Source: Clostridiales bacterium UBA4821 (GTDB lineage Bacteria; Bacillota; Clostridia; Acetivibrionales; UBA4821). Taken from it: 7,136 bases of DNA. Positions 5,727 to 7,136 of the stretch are shown in pieces. The translations under genes were made by a program, and so were the position numbers. Under the pieces are notes generated by a model. The model was not told where the DNA came from, ran no database searches, and saw only the letters and a list, made by a program, of their open reading frames with translations. Position 1 is the first letter of the stretch. Every line of letters begins with the position of its first letter. The stretch spans positions 1 through 7,136 of the forward strand of contig DHFP01000224.1 of assembly GCA_002402315.1 (NCBI GenBank), given 5' to 3'.

Positions 5727-6923
5727 ATGTACAAAGGACAATTTTTTGAGAGCTTTAGTGTTCTCGAGGATACAAGAGAACAAGGAAAAGTAAGGCACAA
5801 GTTAATAGACATTATTTTTATCGTAGTTTCCGCTGTAATCTGCGGCTGTAATGAGTGGAAGGAAATAAAAGTATGGACTCAAATGGAATTAAACATTGTA
5901 TGGATTAAAAAATATATAGAAATTTCCAATGGCATGCCTTCTCTATCAACTATTGGACGCTTATTTAATATTGTTTCACCAAAGCAATTTGAAAAATGTT
6001 TTATACATTGGATGAAAAGTGCTGTAAAACTTGAAGAAAAGGACATTGTAAGCATAGATGGAAAGACTATGCGAGGGTCTATTGGAGGAGAAAATAATAG
6101 AGGTGCACATATAGTCAGTGCCCTTTGTAATTCACACAGCCTGGTTATCGGGCAAGTGAAAACTGATGAGAAAAGCAACGAAATAACGGCTATTCCAGAG
6201 TTGCTCGACATGTTGTACATAAAGGGCTGCATAGTCACAATTGACGCGATGGGATGTCAAAAAAAGATTGCTGAAAAAATAGTTAGCGAATGTAAATCCG
6301 ACTATGTTTTAAATGTCAAAGGGAATCAGGAAGGTTTGCTCAATGATATCGTAGAGTGCTTTCACAACCTTGAAAAGGAAGGAAAGATTGAGAATTTGAA
6401 TCTTGCGTATAAGATATCAAAAAGTAACGGAAAACCACTTGAAGATGAGCAATTATCAATGCTTAAAACAGTAGAAAAAGGTCATGGCAGAATAGAGAGC
6501 CGCAAATACTATTACACTCAGAATATTTCCTGGATGCTTGATGCAAAGAAAGAATGGCGAGGGCTTGCAGGAGTTGGAATGGTTGAGAGGGAAACAGAGA
6601 TTAACGGGAATAAATCAAAAGAAACGTCATACTTCATAGGAAGTATATCTTCTGTTAAGGAATTTGAAAAAGCAGTCAGAAATCACTGGAAAATAGAGAG
6701 TATGCATTGGAACTTGGACGTAACATACAGAGATGACGCAAACCGCACAAGGAAGGGAACTGCACCGCAAAACATGGCTGTATTAAAAAGAATAGCATAC
6801 AACTCTGTAAAAAATGACACAGAAAAGCACCCCAAGGAGAGTATGAAAGGAAAACGATTTATCGCATCAATGGACTTTAAATATCGGGATTATTTGATGG
6901 ATTTGAATTTTAAGAATAGGTGA
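5727..6923 (+). CDS. ISAs1-family DDE transposase
   Basis: A 398-residue transposase that cuts and joins DNA at the ends of its insertion sequence; the length is normal for the family. Residues 1-100 form the N-terminal domain that accompanies ISAs1 transposases, with KLIDIIFIVVSAVICGCNEW (25-44). The catalytic triad is D111 in VSIDGKTMRGS, D173 in TIDAMGCQKKIAE, and E324 in NHWKIESMHW. These are followed by the conserved block DVTYRDDANRTRKG (331-344) and QNMAVLKRIAYN. The SYFIGSI segment (301-307) matches the usual strand before the Glu region. ATG at 5727 is the only reasonable start: a TAA in frame lies at 5715-5717. AAAAGGA (5707-5713) is a somewhat distant binding site, 13 bases away. 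No frameshift or internal stop is seen, so the enzyme may be active. Confidence 0.93.
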   Translation: MYKGQFFESFSVLEDTREQGKVRHKLIDIIFIVVSAVICGCNEWKEIKVWTQMELNIVWIKKYIEISNGMPSLSTIGRLFNIVSPKQFEKCFIHWMKSAVKLEEKDIVSIDGKTMRGSIGGENNRGAHIVSALCNSHSLVIGQVKTDEKSNEITAIPELLDMLYIKGCIVTIDAMGCQKKIAEKIVSECKSDYVLNVKGNQEGLLNDIVECFHNLEKEGKIENLNLAYKISKSNGKPLEDEQLSMLKTVEKGHGRIESRKYYYTQNISWMLDAKKEWRGLAGVGMVERETEINGNKSKETSYFIGSISSVKEFEKAVRNHWKIESMHWNLDVTYRDDANRTRKGTAPQNMAVLKRIAYNSVKNDTEKHPKESMKGKRFIASMDFKYRDYLMDLNFKNR

Positions 6924-7060
6924 AATCAGTAAATCGTTAAGAATCCTGTAATGCGGGGTATCTCCGATATGGAATACTCGGCTTGTAAATACACCATTCG
7001 GTCTTAGGATGCCTGATTAGAGACCACGAAACCAATTCTGACATGTAGTTTCAAAAATGT

Positions 7061-7084
7061 ATATGCTGAAATGGCATATTTTAA
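7061..7084 (+). terminator. Possible hairpin terminator
   Basis: ATATGC (7061-7066) pairs with GCATAT (7074-7079) across a 7-base loop and is followed by TTTT. The stem is only six pairs, so this is a weak candidate, mentioned because it is the clearest structure in the otherwise empty right end. Confidence 0.3.
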
Positions 7085-7119
7085 AAAATCTCTTTATTAA
7101 GAGCTTGGAATAATGTGGG

Positions 7120-7135
7120 TTCATGATTTTGCCGT
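7120..7135. repeat. Right copy of the 16-bp direct repeat
   Basis: This is the exact second copy of TTCATGATTTTGCCGT, one base from the window end. It lies on the other side of the operon, the toxin pair and the insertion sequence, about 7.1 kb from the first copy. Confidence 0.6.
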
Positions 7136-7136
7136 T

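Larger units (their letters stand above)
5547..6948 (+). mobile_element. ISAs1-family insertion sequence, ends tentative
   Basis: The body is an intact ISAs1-type transposase gene. The possible ends are TTCTTAACG (5552-5560) on the left and its exact reverse complement CGTTAAGAA (6935-6943) on the right, 12 bases past the transposase stop. Read inward from 6948, the right end is CAGGATTCTTAACG; the left counterpart from 5547 is GACATTTCTTAACG, so only the inner nine bases plus one agree. The flanks show no clear 8-10 base target duplication, so either an end is misplaced or the flanks have changed. The gene content is secure; the borders are not. Confidence 0.4.
6949..7136. other. Unassigned region after the insertion sequence
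   Basis: No gene I recognise lies here. The plus strand has only an 18-codon frame from ATG at 6951. The minus strand has a 35-codon frame from 7044 to 6937 whose stop lies inside the possible right inverted repeat. Neither has a good ribosome binding site or a known motif. The base composition of about 6950-7040 is richer in G and C than the flanks, as if it came from a structured RNA or older coding DNA. Confidence 0.4.

Noticed and set aside
6937..7044. 35-codon minus-strand frame
   Set aside because: No ribosome binding site or known motif; its stop lies in the possible insertion-sequence end, so it is likely to be chance.
1..7136. CRISPR array, tRNA or rRNA gene
   Set aside because: No regularly spaced repeats and no cloverleaf or rRNA-like sequence were seen; the only long direct repeat is a single pair at the window ends.

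Overview
The window reads as an AT-rich Clostridia (Bacillota) chromosome. The main evidence is the gene order cmk, plsC, then a single reading frame that joins IspH (LytB) to ribosomal protein S1, an arrangement known from clostridia. Strong purine-rich Shine-Dalgarno sites, TTG starts and A/T-rich spacers agree. I cannot name the genus from sequence alone.

Layout: 1-143 is a leader with a good sigma-A-type promoter. 144-3652 is a tightly packed operon of three intact genes: cytidylate kinase (TTG start), a PlsC-type lysophosphatidate acyltransferase starting on the base after the cmk stop, and the 743-residue IspH-S1 fusion (TTG start, 2 bases after plsC). It ends at a clear intrinsic terminator (3679-3710). 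The operon links nucleotide supply, phospholipid synthesis, isoprenoid precursors and translation.

3711-5492 is an accessory segment. After an AT-rich spacer with its own promoter and an 18-bp palindrome touching the ribosome binding site, there is a small secreted protein: signal peptide, Gly/Val/Ala-rich hydrophobic segment, and a C-terminal domain that looks like a BECR-fold ribonuclease toxin. A 105-residue cytosolic protein follows 13 bases later and is its probable immunity partner. Nine bases past that stop begins the 5'-truncated remnant of a two-domain sulfurtransferase. It is open for 188 codons, keeps the catalytic cysteine loop, but has no start codon or first half. The simplest reading is that the toxin/immunity cassette arrived by recombination and replaced the front of the sulfurtransferase gene.

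5493-7136 holds a terminator hairpin with a GAAA loop, a GGGGACA/TGTCCCC inverted repeat, a second strong hairpin with a T-tract, and an intact ISAs1-family DDE transposase (398 residues). Possible terminal inverted repeats (TTCTTAACG/CGTTAAGAA) flank the transposase, but no convincing target duplication is visible. The last 190 bases hold no gene I recognise. A 16-bp exact direct repeat (TTCATGATTTTGCCGT) lies at the two extreme ends of the window.
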